From Micrococcus cohnii (GTDB taxonomy: Bacteria; Actinomycetota; Actinomycetes; Actinomycetales; Micrococcaceae): a stretch of DNA of 64,000 nucleotides. Below, piece by piece: positions 33,856-42,513 of the stretch (within the stretch, counting starts at the first letter, position 1; each line of letters opens with the position of its first letter). The notes beneath the pieces were generated by a model that saw only the letters and a list, made by a program, of their open reading frames with translations, made no database searches and was not told the origin of the DNA. The stretch covers positions 1,178,001 to 1,242,000 of the forward strand of contig NZ_JACHNA010000001.1 of the NCBI RefSeq assembly GCF_014205175.1, written 5' to 3'. Both the position numbers and the translations under genes were made by a program.

Positions 33856-34713
33856 TCACGATCGCACGACCGGGGTGCCGGTCCCCTGCCGTTCGATCTC
33901 GGCGAGCACCTCCGGATGGGTCAGGTGCTCGCCCAGGCGGTTGGGCTTGCCCGCCCCGTGGTAGTCCGAGGAGCCCGTCGTGAACAGGCCGTGCCGCTGG
34001 GCCAGAGCGCTCAAGCGCTCCCGCGCCTCGGGCGGGTTGTCCCGGTGTTCCACTTCGAGACCGGCGAGTCCGGCCTCGATCATCTGCTCGAACACCTCAT
34101 CGCCGACGACGCGTCCCCGCGCGGCGGCCAACGGATGCGCGAACACCGGCACGCCGCCGGCCGCCCGCACCAGCCGCACCGCGTGGGACGGGTCCGGGGC
34201 GTAGTGCGGCACGTAGTACTTCGACGAGCCGGTGAGGATGTGGGCGAAGGCCTCCGAGCGGTTGGACACCGCGCCGATGGCCACGAGCGCGTCGGCCAGA
34301 TGCGGCCGACCGATCGTCGCGTCCTCACCGGCGTGGTCGAGCACGCGCTGCCACGTGATGTCGAAGTCCTCGGCGAGCCGCTCGACCATCAGCTGCGCCC
34401 GTTCCAGGCGTGCCGCCCGCGCCCGGCGCGTCTCGGCCACCATCGCCTCATCGTCGGGGTCGGGCAGGTAGGCCAGCAGGTGGACGCTGATCCCCTCGTG
34501 GGTGCGGCAGGTGAACTCCATGCCCGGCACGAGCAGCGTCCCCGTCTCGCGCGCCGTGTGCATCGCTTCGGCCCAGCCGGCGGTCGTGTCGTGATCGGTC
34601 AGCGCGATCCCGTCCAACCCCGCCCGCTGCGCGGACCGCACGACCTCGGACGGGGGCTGTGTGCCGTCGGAGGCTGTCGAATGCGTGTGCAGGTCGTAGC
34701 GCGGATCACTCAT
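33856..34713 (-). CDS. PHP-domain phosphoesterase (RNase AM / nucleoside bisphosphate phosphatase-like)
   Basis: The product has 285 residues. PHP metal-binding motifs are YDLHTHSTASDG, ALTDHDTTAGWAEA, VPGMEFTC, VPVFAHPLAAARG and TGSSDYHG, covering the three-metal site. The length and the insertion around residues 90-160 match the YciV/TrpH subgroup, whose members act on 5' ends of RNA or on 3',5'-bisphosphonucleotides. ATG 34713 is preceded by TAGGCT (34720-34725, minus strand) with a 6-base gap, so the mRNA is probably leaderless. It is convergent with the helicase gene. Confidence 0.87.
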   Translation of the reverse strand: MSDPRYDLHTHSTASDGTQPPSEVVRSAQRAGLDGIALTDHDTTAGWAEAMHTARETGTLLVPGMEFTCRTHEGISVHLLAYLPDPDDEAMVAETRRARAARLERAQLMVERLAEDFDITWQRVLDHAGEDATIGRPHLADALVAIGAVSNRSEAFAHILTGSSKYYVPHYAPDPSHAVRLVRAAGGVPVFAHPLAAARGRVVGDEVFEQMIEAGLAGLEVEHRDNPPEARERLSALAQRHGLFTTGSSDYHGAGKPNRLGEHLTHPEVLAEIERQGTGTPVVRS

Positions 34714-34719
34714 GATTCC

Positions 34720-34725
34720 AGCCTA
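34720..34725 (-). promoter_or_regulatory. -10-like TAGGCT, leaderless start of PHP gene
   Basis: On the minus strand TAGGCT is followed by GGAATC and then ATG 34713, a 6-base gap. Confidence 0.55.
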
Positions 34726-34793
34726 CGGCCGGCAGGTCACCGGCGGCAGGGTCGTCCGCGCCGTCAGCCGGGGCCGGTGACATGATGGAGACC

Positions 34794-36377
34794 ATGAGCC
34801 AGAACGAGAACCAGCCCGAGACCGCCCCGCAGGCCCAGGACGCCACCGCGTCGCCGGCCCCGCCCCAGCCGCTGGCCGACCGGGTAGAGAACCGCTCCCA
34901 GCGCCCCTCCTCGGACGCCTTCCGCGCGTTCATGGGCAGCCAGTGGGCCCCCGCCTCGCAGGAGCTTCCCGATGCCGATGCCTCGGCCCCGCACGCGGCC
35001 CGCCGCCGCGCGGCCGTCTCCGCCCGCTTCCCCGGCGAGCGCGTCGTGGTGCCGGCCGGTCGGCTGAAGGTGCGCTCGAACGACACGGACTACCGCTTCC
35101 GCGCGCATTCAGCGTTCGCCCACCTGACCGGCCTGGGCGTCGACCACGAGCCGGACGCGGTGCTCGTGCTCGAGCCCACCGACGAGGGCGCCGGCGACGA
35201 CGGTTCGAACCACGAGGCGACCCTGTACTTCCGTCCGCTCGCCGGCCGTGACTCCGAGCAGTTCTACGCGGATCCACGCTCGGGCGAGTTCTGGATCGGC
35301 CCGCGGCCGACGCTCGCCCAGATGCGCGCCCGCACGGGCATGCGCACCGCCGGGCTCGAGGAGCTCGAAGTGGCGGTGACCAAGAACGCCGGCGCCGTCG
35401 AGTTCGGCGGCCTGCGCATCCGTCTGCTGCGCGGCTCCGATCTGGACATGGAGGCGCTCGTGGACACCTCCCGGATCAACACGGGCGTGGACCTGGAGTC
35501 CTCCGACGCGCTCGACGGGGAGCTCTCCGAGTTCTGCTCCGAGCTGCGTCTGGTCAAGGACGAGTGGGAGGTCGAGCAGCTGCGCGGCTCGGTGGCGGCC
35601 ACGATCGCCGGCTTCGAAGACGTCGTGCGGGCGCTGCCCCGCGCGATCGGCCACCGCCGCGGCGAGCGGGTCGTCGAGGGCGCCTTCTTCGCCCGCGCCC
35701 GCGAAGAGGGCAACGACCTGGGCTACGACACGATCGCGGCCGCCGGGAACAACGCGACGATCCTGCACTGGATCACCAACGACGGGCAGGTCAGCGACGG
35801 CGATCTGCTCCTGCTGGACGCCGGTGTCGAGGCGGATTCGCTCTACACCGCCGACATCACGCGCACGTTGCCCGTGAACGGGGCCTTCACGCCGGTGCAG
35901 CGCCGCGTCTACCAGGCGGTGCTCGACGCGGCGGACGCGGCCTTCGCGATCGTGCGCCCGGGCATCCGATTCCGCGATGTGCATGCTGAGGCGATGCGGG
36001 TGCTCGTCGAGCGCCTGGACGACTGGGGTCTGCTGCCGGTCTCGCCGGAGGTCGCCCTGTCCGAACAGGGCCAGCACCACCGGCGCTGGATGCCGCACGG
36101 CACGAGCCACCATCTCGGCCTGGACGTGCACGACTGCGCGCAGGCCAAGCGGGAGCTCTACCTGGACGGCGTGCTCGAGCCGGGCATGGTGTTCACGATC
36201 GAGCCGGGCCTGTACTTCAAGGCCGAGGACCTCGCGGTGCCCGAGGAGTACCGGGGCATGGGCGTGCGCATCGAGGACGACATCCTCGTCACCGCGGACG
36301 GGGCCGAGAACCTCTCGGCGGCGCTGCCGCGCACCCCGGAGGAGGTCGAGGCCTGGATGGCCCGCCTGCAGGGCTGA
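34794..36377 (+). CDS. Aminopeptidase P family (Xaa-Pro) metallopeptidase
   Basis: The product has 527 residues from ATG 34794. In-frame ATGs at 34782 and 34785 are alternatives; 34794 sits 7 bases after a CATGAT hexamer, matching the leaderless geometry seen elsewhere. It has an N-terminal creatinase-like domain (about 45-240) and a C-terminal pita-bread peptidase domain. Metal ligands are both Asp of LLLDAGVEADSLYTADITR, the His of MPHGTSHHLGLDVHD, the Glu of FTIEPGLYF and the Glu of VRIEDDILVT. It removes N-terminal residues preceding proline. It is probably cytoplasmic; no signal peptide is seen. Confidence 0.92.
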   Translation: MSQNENQPETAPQAQDATASPAPPQPLADRVENRSQRPSSDAFRAFMGSQWAPASQELPDADASAPHAARRRAAVSARFPGERVVVPAGRLKVRSNDTDYRFRAHSAFAHLTGLGVDHEPDAVLVLEPTDEGAGDDGSNHEATLYFRPLAGRDSEQFYADPRSGEFWIGPRPTLAQMRARTGMRTAGLEELEVAVTKNAGAVEFGGLRIRLLRGSDLDMEALVDTSRINTGVDLESSDALDGELSEFCSELRLVKDEWEVEQLRGSVAATIAGFEDVVRALPRAIGHRRGERVVEGAFFARAREEGNDLGYDTIAAAGNNATILHWITNDGQVSDGDLLLLDAGVEADSLYTADITRTLPVNGAFTPVQRRVYQAVLDAADAAFAIVRPGIRFRDVHAEAMRVLVERLDDWGLLPVSPEVALSEQGQHHRRWMPHGTSHHLGLDVHDCAQAKRELYLDGVLEPGMVFTIEPGLYFKAEDLAVPEEYRGMGVRIEDDILVTADGAENLSAALPRTPEEVEAWMARLQG

Positions 36378-36381
36378 GGAC

Positions 36382-37194
36382 TCAGCGGCCGCGGTGCCCG
36401 TCGTGCTCGGCGGGCGCGCCGTCCGCCGCGGCACCGTCCGATCGCGGTGAGGGTGCCGCGCCGCCGCGGGCCTCGATGAGGCGAGCGACCTCGTCGTCGG
36501 AGAGGTGCTGGCCGTAGGAGCGGTCGAGGCCCTTCGGCGGCTCCGAGCCCCTCTGCCCCGCAGGGGCGGAGTCGCCGGGGACGTCCGAGGCGGGGGCCGG
36601 ACCGCTCCCCCCGGTCCGCGCCGTCGAGGACGCGGCGGCGGGGCCGGGCTGCGTGCTCGCCGTGCTGCCACCGGGGGCCGTGCCCGGGTCGGCGCCGGCG
36701 CCGCCCAGACGCAGCAGCTGACGCGCTCGGAAGGCATGGTCGAAGGCCACCACGACGTCGTAGGAGACGGGCACCAGCTGCTGCGTCGAGGCGACCGAGG
36801 TCTGCCCCGACGTCTGCCCCTTGCGGGCCGCGAAGGCGATCACGCCGAAGATCATCCAGACGCCCACACCCAGCGCAGAGGAGACGAGCACCTGCTGCCA
36901 GCCCAGCGCGGGGTTGATCAGCAGCATGAAGCCGCCGAGCATCGCGCCGAAGAACAGGCCGCGGAACGCGGCGCCGAGGGCCACTTGGGGGTAGCCAAGG
37001 CGGCCCCGTACGCGTTCGACGACCCGCAGGTCCTTGCCGACGATCGACACGGCCGTGGCCGGGAAGTCCTCTGCGGCGACCAGCGTGCTGACGGCCTCAC
37101 GGGCTTGGGCGTATGTGGAGTAAGTGGCGAGCAGCTCGCCCTGCGGCATCCCTTCGCCGCGGGCGCCTGCGGGCGCGGACATCATGAACGACAT
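36382..37194 (-). CDS. General-stress-protein 17M-like (YflT domain) membrane protein with Pro/Gly/Ser tail
   Basis: The product has 270 residues. The N-terminal region has GELLATYSTYAQAREAVSTL and PATAVSIVGKDLRVVERVRG, a YflT/GSP17M domain. Two membrane segments follow (about LFFGAMLGGFMLLI and VLVSSALGVGVWMIFGVIAF). The last 110 residues are disordered, rich in Ala/Gly/Ser/Pro, with a charged stretch DRSYGQHLSDDEVARLIEAR. Start choice is uncertain (37203 or 37194); 37194 has CAGAAT 7 bases upstream. In mycobacteria a similar gene also neighbours the MgtE-like gene. Role unknown, perhaps envelope stress. Confidence 0.72.
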   Translation of the reverse strand: MSFMMSAPAGARGEGMPQGELLATYSTYAQAREAVSTLVAAEDFPATAVSIVGKDLRVVERVRGRLGYPQVALGAAFRGLFFGAMLGGFMLLINPALGWQQVLVSSALGVGVWMIFGVIAFAARKGQTSGQTSVASTQQLVPVSYDVVVAFDHAFRARQLLRLGGAGADPGTAPGGSTASTQPGPAAASSTARTGGSGPAPASDVPGDSAPAGQRGSEPPKGLDRSYGQHLSDDEVARLIEARGGAAPSPRSDGAAADGAPAEHDGHRGR

Positions 37195-37256
37195 GCGCCC
37201 CATTCTGCCTGTCCCTCGCGCCTGGCCACAGCCGCGCCTTCACGGGCGCTCCGCAC

Positions 37257-37262
37257 TAGTGT
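37257..37262 (+). promoter_or_regulatory. -10-like TAGTGT, leaderless start of MgtE-like gene
   Basis: TAGTGT ends 6 bases before GTG 37269; no ribosome site. Confidence 0.5.
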
Positions 37263-37268
37263 GTATCC

Positions 37269-38642
37269 GTGAGCAATCCGAAGATCTTCGTCGCCCGTCT
37301 GCTCGGCCTCGACGTGTTCGACCCGCTCGGCGACCGGCTCGGCCGTCTGCGGGACGTTGTGGTGGTCGACCGCGGCCTGCACCAGCCCCCGATCGCGACC
37401 GGGCTCGTCATCGAGGTGCCCGGCAAGAAACGCGTGTTCGTCCCCATGACGCGTGTGACGAGCATGGACTCCGGGCAGATTCTCACCACGGGCCTGATCA
37501 ACCTGCGGCGCTTCTCACGGCGCGGTGCCGAACAGACGGTGGCCGGCGACCTCTTCGACCGGCGCATGGTGCTCGTGGACGAGGAGGGCAGGCTCGAGCA
37601 CGAACACGAGTCCGTGCTCGAGGACCTCGCGATCGAGCGGCAGCGCAACGGCGACTGGATCGTGACCGAGGTCTACGTGCGCGAGGTGACCGGGCGCGGG
37701 GCATTCGGCCGTGCCCGTGGTCAGCATCGGCTCGTGGACTGGGATCGCTCCCGCTGGGCCCGCGGCACCGAGCCGCAGGGCGCGACGAGCTTCGTGGCGG
37801 CGCACGAGGACCTCAAGCCGGCCGACCTGGCGGACATGCTCCATGACATGACGGACAAGCGGCGCGTCGAGGTGGCCAACGAGCTGCAGGACGAGCGTCT
37901 GGCGGACGTGCTGCAGGAGCTGCCCGATGACGACCAGGTCCAGATCCTCTCTCACCTGGATATCGAGCGCGCGGCCGACGTGCTCGAGGAGATGGACCCG
38001 GACGACGCGGCCGACCTGCTCGGGGAGCTGCCGGACAATCAGCAGGAACTGCTGCTCGAACTCATGGAGCCCGAGGACGCCGAGGACGTGCGGCGCCTGC
38101 TCGAGTACGAGGAGGACACGGCCGGCTCGGTCATGACGCCGGTGCCGGTCATCATGGCGCCCGAGGCAACCGTGGCCGAGGCGATGGCCACGATCCGTCA
38201 GACGGAGATCTCCCCCGCCCGCGCCTCCCTGGTGATCGTCGCGCGTCCGCCGCTCGAGACGCCGACGGGCCGTTACCTGGGCGTCGTGCACTTCCAGAAG
38301 CTGCTGCGGTACCCGCCGCCTGAACCGCTGGGCAATCTGCTGGACAAGGACCTGGAGCCGGTCTCGGACCTCGCGCCCGTCACGCACGTCACGCGCGAGC
38401 TCGCCACGTACAACCTGACCTGCATCCCCGTGGTCAACGAACAGCAGCGCGTGGTCGGGGCCGTGACGGTCGACGATGTCCTCGACCACATCCTGCCCGA
38501 GGACTGGCGCGCGATGGACCCGGACCAGACGCCCGCACCCAGCACCGAGAACCCCGCCCCGACCGCCGGCGGCCCCGCGTCGGCGCGCGGCGGCGCACCG
38601 GCCGCGCCCGCGGCGGGCCCCACGACGAACCGGAGGACGTGA
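37269..38642 (+). CDS. PRC-barrel + MgtE N-domain + CBS pair protein without a transport channel
   Basis: The product has 457 residues. The N-terminal part (MSNPKIFVARLLGLDVFDPL, VFVPMTRVTSMDSGQIL) resembles PRC-barrel repeats. Residues about 170-280 are MgtE_N helical repeats (LPDDDQVQILSHLDIERAAD, MDPDDAADLLGELP). Residues about 280-420 are two CBS motifs (MTPVPVIMAPEATVAEAM, VTVDDVLDHILPEDW). No hydrophobic transmembrane segments exist, so this is only the cytoplasmic Mg2+-sensing half of an MgtE transporter. The tail is Pro/Ala-rich. GTG 37269 follows TAGTGT by 6 bases. It is one base from the DUF1003 gene. Confidence 0.85.
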   Translation: MSNPKIFVARLLGLDVFDPLGDRLGRLRDVVVVDRGLHQPPIATGLVIEVPGKKRVFVPMTRVTSMDSGQILTTGLINLRRFSRRGAEQTVAGDLFDRRMVLVDEEGRLEHEHESVLEDLAIERQRNGDWIVTEVYVREVTGRGAFGRARGQHRLVDWDRSRWARGTEPQGATSFVAAHEDLKPADLADMLHDMTDKRRVEVANELQDERLADVLQELPDDDQVQILSHLDIERAADVLEEMDPDDAADLLGELPDNQQELLLELMEPEDAEDVRRLLEYEEDTAGSVMTPVPVIMAPEATVAEAMATIRQTEISPARASLVIVARPPLETPTGRYLGVVHFQKLLRYPPPEPLGNLLDKDLEPVSDLAPVTHVTRELATYNLTCIPVVNEQQRVVGAVTVDDVLDHILPEDWRAMDPDQTPAPSTENPAPTAGGPASARGGAPAAPAAGPTTNRRT

Positions 38643-38643
38643 G

Positions 38644-39384
38644 ATGGCCGAGCACACCAAAGACGCCCGGGACTCCCGGCCGGGCCTCGACACCCCGCTG
38701 AGCGCCCGCAGTCGGCGCATGCCCCGGCTGTCGCCCAACCCGGACGCGTTCGGCGAAGCCACCGAGGGCTTCGCCCGGTTCATGGGCACCCCGCAGTTCC
38801 TGCTGTGGATGACGATGTTCTGCGCCTTGTGGATCGGGTGGAACACGTACGGACCCGAGCCGCTGCGCTTCGACTCCGCAGCCCTCGGCTACACCGCGCT
38901 GACGCTCGTCCTCTCCCTGCAGGCCTCCTACGCCGCTCCCCTGCTGCTGCTCGCCCAGAACCGCCAGGACGACCGCGACAAGGTGGCGCTGCGCGAGGAT
39001 CGGGACCGGGCCGAGCGCAACCTGGCCGACACCGAGTACCTCACCCGGGAGATCGCCGGGCTGCGCATCGCACTGCAGGACGTCTCCACACGCGACTTCG
39101 TGCGCTCGGAGCTGCGCAGCTCGACCGAGGACCTGGTGGCGGAGCTGCGCGAGTCCCTGCGCGAAGAGATCCGCGCCGAGGTGCGCGCCGACCTGCTGCG
39201 CGATCAGGCGCCCCGCAAGAAGTCCAAGAAGAAGAAGCGCGACTCCCCCGCCCGCGCGCAGGGCGACGCCGAGCCGCAGACCACCACGCTCGCGATCATC
39301 GCCGCGCAGGAACGGCAGGACGGTGCCCCGAACACCTCGGCCGAGTACTCGCCCTCCACGCAGCAGGTCCGTGATGAGCACTGA
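38644..39384 (+). CDS. DUF1003 membrane protein
   Basis: The product has 246 residues. Two membrane segments (QFLLWMTMFCALWIGWNTY and YTALTLVLSLQASYAAPLLLL) are followed by the family hallmark AQNRQDDRDKVALREDRDRA, then a long charged helix, a Lys-rich patch (PRKKSKKKKRD) and a disordered end. The start ATG 38644 is one base after the MgtE-like stop. The end overlaps mrp by 11 bases, so the three genes form a coupled operon. The same trio occurs in mycobacteria, suggesting that the DUF1003 protein and the MgtE-like sensor act together, perhaps in divalent metal handling. Confidence 0.87.
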   Translation: MAEHTKDARDSRPGLDTPLSARSRRMPRLSPNPDAFGEATEGFARFMGTPQFLLWMTMFCALWIGWNTYGPEPLRFDSAALGYTALTLVLSLQASYAAPLLLLAQNRQDDRDKVALREDRDRAERNLADTEYLTREIAGLRIALQDVSTRDFVRSELRSSTEDLVAELRESLREEIRAEVRADLLRDQAPRKKSKKKKRDSPARAQGDAEPQTTTLAIIAAQERQDGAPNTSAEYSPSTQQVRDEH

Positions 39385-40528
39385 GCCCGACCTGCCGACC
39401 CGGCTCGGCGCCGACACGTCCCTGGAACGCGAGGTCCTGGCGGCGTTGGCCGCCGTGCAGGATCCCGAGATCCGCCGTCCGGTCACCGAACTGGGCATGG
39501 TGGCCGCCGTGACGGAGGTCGGCGACGGCGTCGTCGCCGTCCTGGTGTGCCTGACCATCGCCGGCTGCCCGCTCAAGGACACCCTCGTCGACGACGTGCG
39601 CGCCGCGGCGGAGGCCGTGCCCGGCGTCGGACGGGCCGATGTGAGCCTGGACGTGATGACCCCCGAACAGCGCCGCGCTCTGCAGGAGCGACTGCGCGGC
39701 TCCCGTCCGGCGAACCCGTTCGGCCCGGACTCGCTGACTCGCGTGATCGGTGTGGCCTCGGGCAAGGGCGGGGTCGGCAAGTCCACCCTCACCGCGAACC
39801 TGGCGGTCGCTCTCACCGCCCGGGGACTGTCCGTCGGGCTGATCGACGCCGATGTGCACGGGTTCTCGATCCCCGGACTGCTGGGCATCGAGGCCGGCCC
39901 CACCCGGGTCGAGGACATGATCCTGCCGCCGGTGGCGCACCAGGTGAAGGTCATCTCGATCGGCATGTTCCTCGATGAGGACCGACCCGTCGCGTGGCGC
40001 GGACCCATGCTGCACCGGGCGCTCGAGCAGTTCGTCACGGACGTGTACTGGGGGGATCTGGACGTGCTGCTGATCGACCTGCCCCCGGGCACCGGGGACA
40101 TCGCGATCTCCGCGGCACAGCTGCTGCCGACCTCGCAGCTGCTGGTCGTGACGACGCCCCAGCACGCCGCCGCGCAGGTCGCCGCCCGCGCCGGCCAGCT
40201 GGCGCGGCAGACCGGTCAGTCGGTGCTCGGGGTGGTCGAGAACATGGGACCCATGACGCTGCCCGACGGCACCGTGCTCGACGTGTTCGGCGCCGGCGGC
40301 GGCGCAGAGGTCGCCCGGCGGCTGACCGCGGCGCTCGAGACCGACGTGCCGCTGCTGGGCACCGTGCCCCTTGAGCCGGCTGTGCGCGCCGGCGGCGACG
40401 CGGGGGAACCGATCGTCATGACCGCACACGCCTCCCCCGCGGCCGAGAGCCTGCGTGCGATCGCCGGGCGCCTCGCGGTGCGGCCGGACTCGCTGCGCGG
40501 TCGCGGGCTGCCGGTCAGCCCGCGCTGA
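39374..40528 (+). CDS. mrp: Mrp/NBP35-family ATPase (iron-sulfur cluster carrier type)
   Basis: The product has 384 residues. Residues 1-100 form a DUF59/MIP18-like domain (VLAALAAVQDPEIRRPVTEL, TIAGCPLKDTLV). The rest is the deviant Walker A ATPase: VIGVASGKGGVGKSTLTANL, LIDADVHGFSIPGLLG and VLLIDLPPGTGDI. The C-terminal CXXC that binds a bridging cluster in many Mrp/ApbC proteins is absent; the spot reads VVENMGPMTLPDGTVLDVFG. ATG 39374 lies inside the end of the DUF1003 gene (11-base overlap). Confidence 0.92.
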   Translation: MSTEPDLPTRLGADTSLEREVLAALAAVQDPEIRRPVTELGMVAAVTEVGDGVVAVLVCLTIAGCPLKDTLVDDVRAAAEAVPGVGRADVSLDVMTPEQRRALQERLRGSRPANPFGPDSLTRVIGVASGKGGVGKSTLTANLAVALTARGLSVGLIDADVHGFSIPGLLGIEAGPTRVEDMILPPVAHQVKVISIGMFLDEDRPVAWRGPMLHRALEQFVTDVYWGDLDVLLIDLPPGTGDIAISAAQLLPTSQLLVVTTPQHAAAQVAARAGQLARQTGQSVLGVVENMGPMTLPDGTVLDVFGAGGGAEVARRLTAALETDVPLLGTVPLEPAVRAGGDAGEPIVMTAHASPAAESLRAIAGRLAVRPDSLRGRGLPVSPR

Positions 40529-40543
40529 GGCGCCAGGGCGGCC

Positions 40544-41170
40544 TCAGGTGGCGTCGACGTCGAACGGGGCGGGAGCCAGGCCGAGAAGCTCCATCGGATC
40601 GGGCTCGGTCGTCAGCTCCTGTGCCGGCGCCGCGGAGCGGTCCTGGTCGTCGACGAGCGCCTCGGCCCCGCCAGAGCCCATGATGGCGGCCGCAGCTCCG
40701 CCGACGGCGGCCGCACCGCCCGCGGCGACCGAGCCGTCGGCATCGCGGGCGACCTGCCCGACCGCGTGCGAGCCGCTCGGTGCGGGAGAGCTGCGGAAGA
40801 TCGACCGGGGGTCCATGTCCGCCAGATCCTCCCGGCTCAGGCCGCCGTGCATGTCCTCGCCGCGAACCGGGGTGATCCCCGCCCGCTGCGCCGCGGAGGG
40901 CCGTCCGCCGGCGGCGGGCTCACGCAGTGCTTCGCGGATGATCCGTCGGGGGTCGTACTGGCGCGGGTCGTATTTGCGCCAGTCGATCTCGTCGAAGTCG
41001 GATCCGGTCTCTTCCTTGAACTGGGTCTTAGCGCCCTCGGCCATGTCGCGCATCTTGCGCAGCCAGGCGGTGAACTGCCGTGTGTACTCGGGCAGCTTGT
41101 CCGGGCCCAGCACGATGATGGCGAGCAGAATGAGGACGATGAATTCGCTGCCGTTGATACCCCAGTTCAC
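40544..41170 (-). CDS. tatB: Sec-independent protein translocase TatB
   Basis: The product has 208 residues. It starts with a short periplasmic stretch and one membrane helix (FIVLILLAIIVLG), the hinge motif GPDKLPEYTRQF, then a long amphipathic helix and a disordered Ala-rich tail, which is TatA/B architecture; length and tail fit TatB. The start is GTG 41170. TAGAGT on the minus strand at 41179-41184 ends 8 bases away without a ribosome site, giving it its own likely leaderless promoter 21 bases after the anti-sigma gene. TatC is not in this window. Mycobacteria also place tatB near rseA and mrp. Confidence 0.9.
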   Translation of the reverse strand: MNWGINGSEFIVLILLAIIVLGPDKLPEYTRQFTAWLRKMRDMAEGAKTQFKEETGSDFDEIDWRKYDPRQYDPRRIIREALREPAAGGRPSAAQRAGITPVRGEDMHGGLSREDLADMDPRSIFRSSPAPSGSHAVGQVARDADGSVAAGGAAAVGGAAAAIMGSGGAEALVDDQDRSAAPAQELTTEPDPMELLGLAPAPFDVDAT

Positions 41171-41178
41171 ATCACGGC

Positions 41179-41184
41179 ACTCTA
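41179..41184 (-). promoter_or_regulatory. -10-like TAGAGT, leaderless start of tatB
   Basis: On the minus strand TAGAGT ends 8 bases before GTG 41170. It lies in the 21-base gap after the anti-sigma gene, inside the small palindrome CTCTACTAGAG. Confidence 0.45.
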
Positions 41185-41191
41185 CTAGAGA

Positions 41192-42274
41192 CTAGCGGCC
41201 GACGATCGGTGGCGTCGCCGCCCACGACGGCCCCGCGCCGACGAACGGGCCCCTGATCCGCGCGGCCAGCGGGACGGCCTCCCGCACCCGGTCGAGGCCG
41301 CGGCGCAGCCGCTGCCCGGGCCCGTCGTCGTCCTCAGCCTCCTGCACCCGCGCCCGGTCGGCCGCCGAGAGCAGGCTCAGCACCGGTCGGATCCTGTCCC
41401 GGGGCATCTGTGAGCTCACCACATACCGAGCGCCCGCCGAGTCGAACGCGACGCTCCACGGCTCGGCCGGCGCGTCCCGGTCACCGAGCACGCGGTAGTC
41501 GATGGCTGCGCCCGTCCCGGCGGTGCGCGCGACGATCGCCCGATCGGGCTCGGGCGCAGACCCCGCTCGAGCGCCGTCGGCCTCCGACGGGCACCGCTGC
41601 GGCGGACGGGCCTGCCCCTCTCGGTCCGCAGACTCGCTGCGACACTCTCGGACGCGCACACCGTCTGCGGCTCCGGTCCACAGCACCTCCAGTTCGACAA
41701 CGCCGTCCGCGGCGCGCGAGCGCACGTCCGTCGGTTCCAGGCCCGCCGTGTAGAGGCTCGGCACCGACCACCCGGCACGGCGCAGGTCGCCGAGGCCCTC
41801 CTCGGCTTCTTCTTCGCCCTCCTGGTCGGCGGAGACGGTGCGGGCCCGTTCCGCGGCGGTGCGCAGGGACGTCGCCGACGTCGGCTCCGGGGCTCCGGCA
41901 GTCCACAGTCCGGCGAGGGCCAGGGCGCCCAGCACCGCAGCGCTCAGGCCCGTCACGACGATCCGCCCGGAACGGCCGCCTCGCGCCATCACCGTGCCCA
42001 GACGCTGCGCAGACGCGGTGTCGTCGGCCCCGGGCTCCGGGTGCCCGCGTACGGCCGGAGCGGGGCCACCGAGGCCACGGGAGCTCCCGCCCGCCGGGCC
42101 GCTGCGGGTGTCCGGGTCCGTCTGCCAGGCGGCCGCGAGGACCTGCTGACGTTCCCGCGCGGCGGAAGCGCACATCGGGCACCGCTGAACGTGCGCGGCG
42201 ATCCGGGCGCGAACCCGCGGCGTCAGGCGCCCCTCCAGGTAGGAGTCGAGGCGTCCGAGAGGGTGGTGTGCCAC
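41192..42274 (-). CDS. Zinc-binding anti-sigma-factor-like membrane protein (RseA-like)
   Basis: The product has 360 residues. The N-terminus has the ZAS zinc motif H28-X3-C32-X2-C35 (AAHVQRCPMC), followed by a Gly/Pro-rich linker, one membrane segment (RIVVTGLSAAVLGALALAGLW) and a 200-residue extracytoplasmic domain. This is the layout of group IV anti-sigma factors. GTG 42274 follows GCGAGGAGG. By synteny with mycobacteria (O-methyltransferase, sigE, rseA, htrA, tatB, mrp) the upstream slot should hold sigE; instead there are 239 non-coding bases and then the O-methyltransferase. Its target sigma factor must be encoded elsewhere, or it has another partner. Confidence 0.78.
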   Translation of the reverse strand: MAHHPLGRLDSYLEGRLTPRVRARIAAHVQRCPMCASAARERQQVLAAAWQTDPDTRSGPAGGSSRGLGGPAPAVRGHPEPGADDTASAQRLGTVMARGGRSGRIVVTGLSAAVLGALALAGLWTAGAPEPTSATSLRTAAERARTVSADQEGEEEAEEGLGDLRRAGWSVPSLYTAGLEPTDVRSRAADGVVELEVLWTGAADGVRVRECRSESADREGQARPPQRCPSEADGARAGSAPEPDRAIVARTAGTGAAIDYRVLGDRDAPAEPWSVAFDSAGARYVVSSQMPRDRIRPVLSLLSAADRARVQEAEDDDGPGQRLRRGLDRVREAVPLAARIRGPFVGAGPSWAATPPIVGR

Positions 42275-42513
42275 GATGTCGAGGCCTCCTCGCTCCCGCT
42301 GTTTCGGTGGACGTCGTCGACCGCCGGACGCGGCCGTGCCCGGCCTGCGCCCATCATGACGACCGGGACTGGGAGAAGGCTGGGTTCTGGCCGGGTCCTA
42401 GACTGAACCCCACACTCGAGACGGCCCGGTCCCGCGCCTGCCCGCGCCTGTCGGCCGCTCGAGAGCGCCGCACGGCGCGAGAGCAGCCTCGCGAGGGAAG
42501 GACCCCGACGACG
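42275..42513. promoter_or_regulatory. Divergent non-coding gap between anti-sigma and O-methyltransferase genes
   Basis: The 239 bases contain no gene that I can support. TAGACT at 42399-42404 is the likely -10 for the O-methyltransferase. The anti-sigma side carries only a GAGGAGG ribosome site. This is the slot where mycobacterial relatives carry sigE. Confidence 0.5.
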
